DNA of 16,657 nucleotides. Origin: Bacteroidales bacterium. Lineage in GTDB: Bacteria > Bacteroidota > Bacteroidia > Bacteroidales > UBA7960. The translations under genes were made by a program, and so were the position numbers. The stretch lies in the NCBI GenBank assembly GCA_003451785.1, contig DMJL01000129.1, positions 1 to 16,657 of the forward strand. Reading direction: 5' to 3'. The notes under the pieces are model-generated. The model was not told the origin of the DNA. It was given only the letters and a program-made list of their open reading frames with translations, and ran no database searches. This document shows positions 16,203 to 16,657 of the stretch, one piece after another (the first letter of the stretch is position 1; the number at the start of each line of letters is the position of its first letter).

Positions 16203-16657
16203 ATGAGAATAATAAAATATTTTTCCATAATTGTGGCGTTCTTGGTGCCTTTCGCGCTTACATCTTGCGAAGAACCACTTATGTTGGAGCCTGAAACCGC
16301 CATTGACTATGACCTTGTGTATGTGGATGCCGATGGAGTGAAGCTCGCTTTGGATGGTGCTTGGAGCATTGTTGCCGGTCCGAGTTCATTTGCTGGAACT
16401 ACTACGGTTTTCTCTGAATTGCTTGGTGCAAACGGTACAACCCGCATTGCTTGGACAGGAACTTTCGTTGGATATAGAGATGTGTTTCGCAAAGCAATGG
16501 ATAAAAACGATGGTGCAATTGCTTCAAAGTGGATTGCCAGTTACAGAGCCATCAATATTACCAACAATATTTTAGCCAACCTTAATAATATTTCTGCTGA
16601 TGTAAATAATGCAGAACGCAGAAGGGTTGAAGGCGAAGCTAGATTCATCAGGGGGAT
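16203..16657 (+). CDS. SusD/RagB-family lipoprotein, 5' part (runs off window)
   Basis: The ATG at 16203 opens a frame that continues to the edge (151 codons visible). It begins with a lipoprotein signal peptide with lipobox ALTSC (C22), then reads EEPLMLEPETAIDY. The RAINITNNILANLNN segment and the later RRRVEGEARFIRG are hallmark SusD helices. An ATG at 16198 is followed at once by a TGA and is not the start. With 35 bp between it and the transporter, this is the expected surface partner of that SusC and differs in sequence from the SusD-like protein at 11388. The rest of the gene is outside the window. Confidence 0.92.
   Translation, partial: MRIIKYFSIIVAFLVPFALTSCEEPLMLEPETAIDYDLVYVDADGVKLALDGAWSIVAGPSSFAGTTTVFSELLGANGTTRIAWTGTFVGYRDVFRKAMDKNDGAIASKWIASYRAINITNNILANLNNISADVNNAERRRVEGEARFIRG

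Overview
The window looks like a piece of a Bacteroidota chromosome. The reasons are a SusC/SusD outer-membrane uptake locus, promoters with the Bacteroidota -7 box TAnnTTTG instead of the E. coli -10 box, starts preceded by A-rich sequence without a clear Shine-Dalgarno, and moderately AT-rich DNA. I cannot place it below phylum level. No rRNA, tRNA, CRISPR array or phage gene was seen.

Left part (1-4892). A large membrane sensor (periplasmic dCache-like domain plus at least four PAS domains) runs off the left edge on the minus strand. After a 474-bp gap comes an IS1182-like insertion sequence with a complete DDE transposase. A slightly diverged, inverted 144-bp copy of the element's promoter end abuts its other end exactly. 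This gives a large inverted-repeat structure and a possible antisense promoter.

Middle part (4893-8534). Three minus-strand housekeeping genes follow in the order of transcription: a bifunctional-nuclease-family protein (DUF151 plus UVR motif), a concentrative nucleoside transporter of the NupC family with an unusual N-terminal lipoprotein-like domain, and thymidylate synthase (thyA). The transporter and thyA fit a pyrimidine salvage/dTMP supply theme. thyA is separated from the transporter by a perfect 12-bp-stem terminator and has its own TTG-N20-TAATTTTG promoter, so its true start is 5745, not the farther upstream in-frame ATG.

Right part (8535-16657). A gap holding a 24-bp tandem repeat leads to a plus-strand long-chain acyl-CoA synthetase ending in a strong hairpin. 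Next comes a lone SusD-like lipoprotein with no SusC before it, then a complete SusC/RagA TonB-dependent transporter, then the start of a second SusD-family lipoprotein that runs off the right edge. The SusC and second SusD form a normal susCD pair (35-bp gap); the first SusD is either an orphan or an extra binding lipoprotein. No degradative enzyme or regulator is visible, so the substrate cannot be named.

I see no clearly new defence, toxin or biosynthetic system. The most notable items are the IS end duplication, the lipoprotein-domain/NupC fusion, and the SusD-SusC-SusD order.
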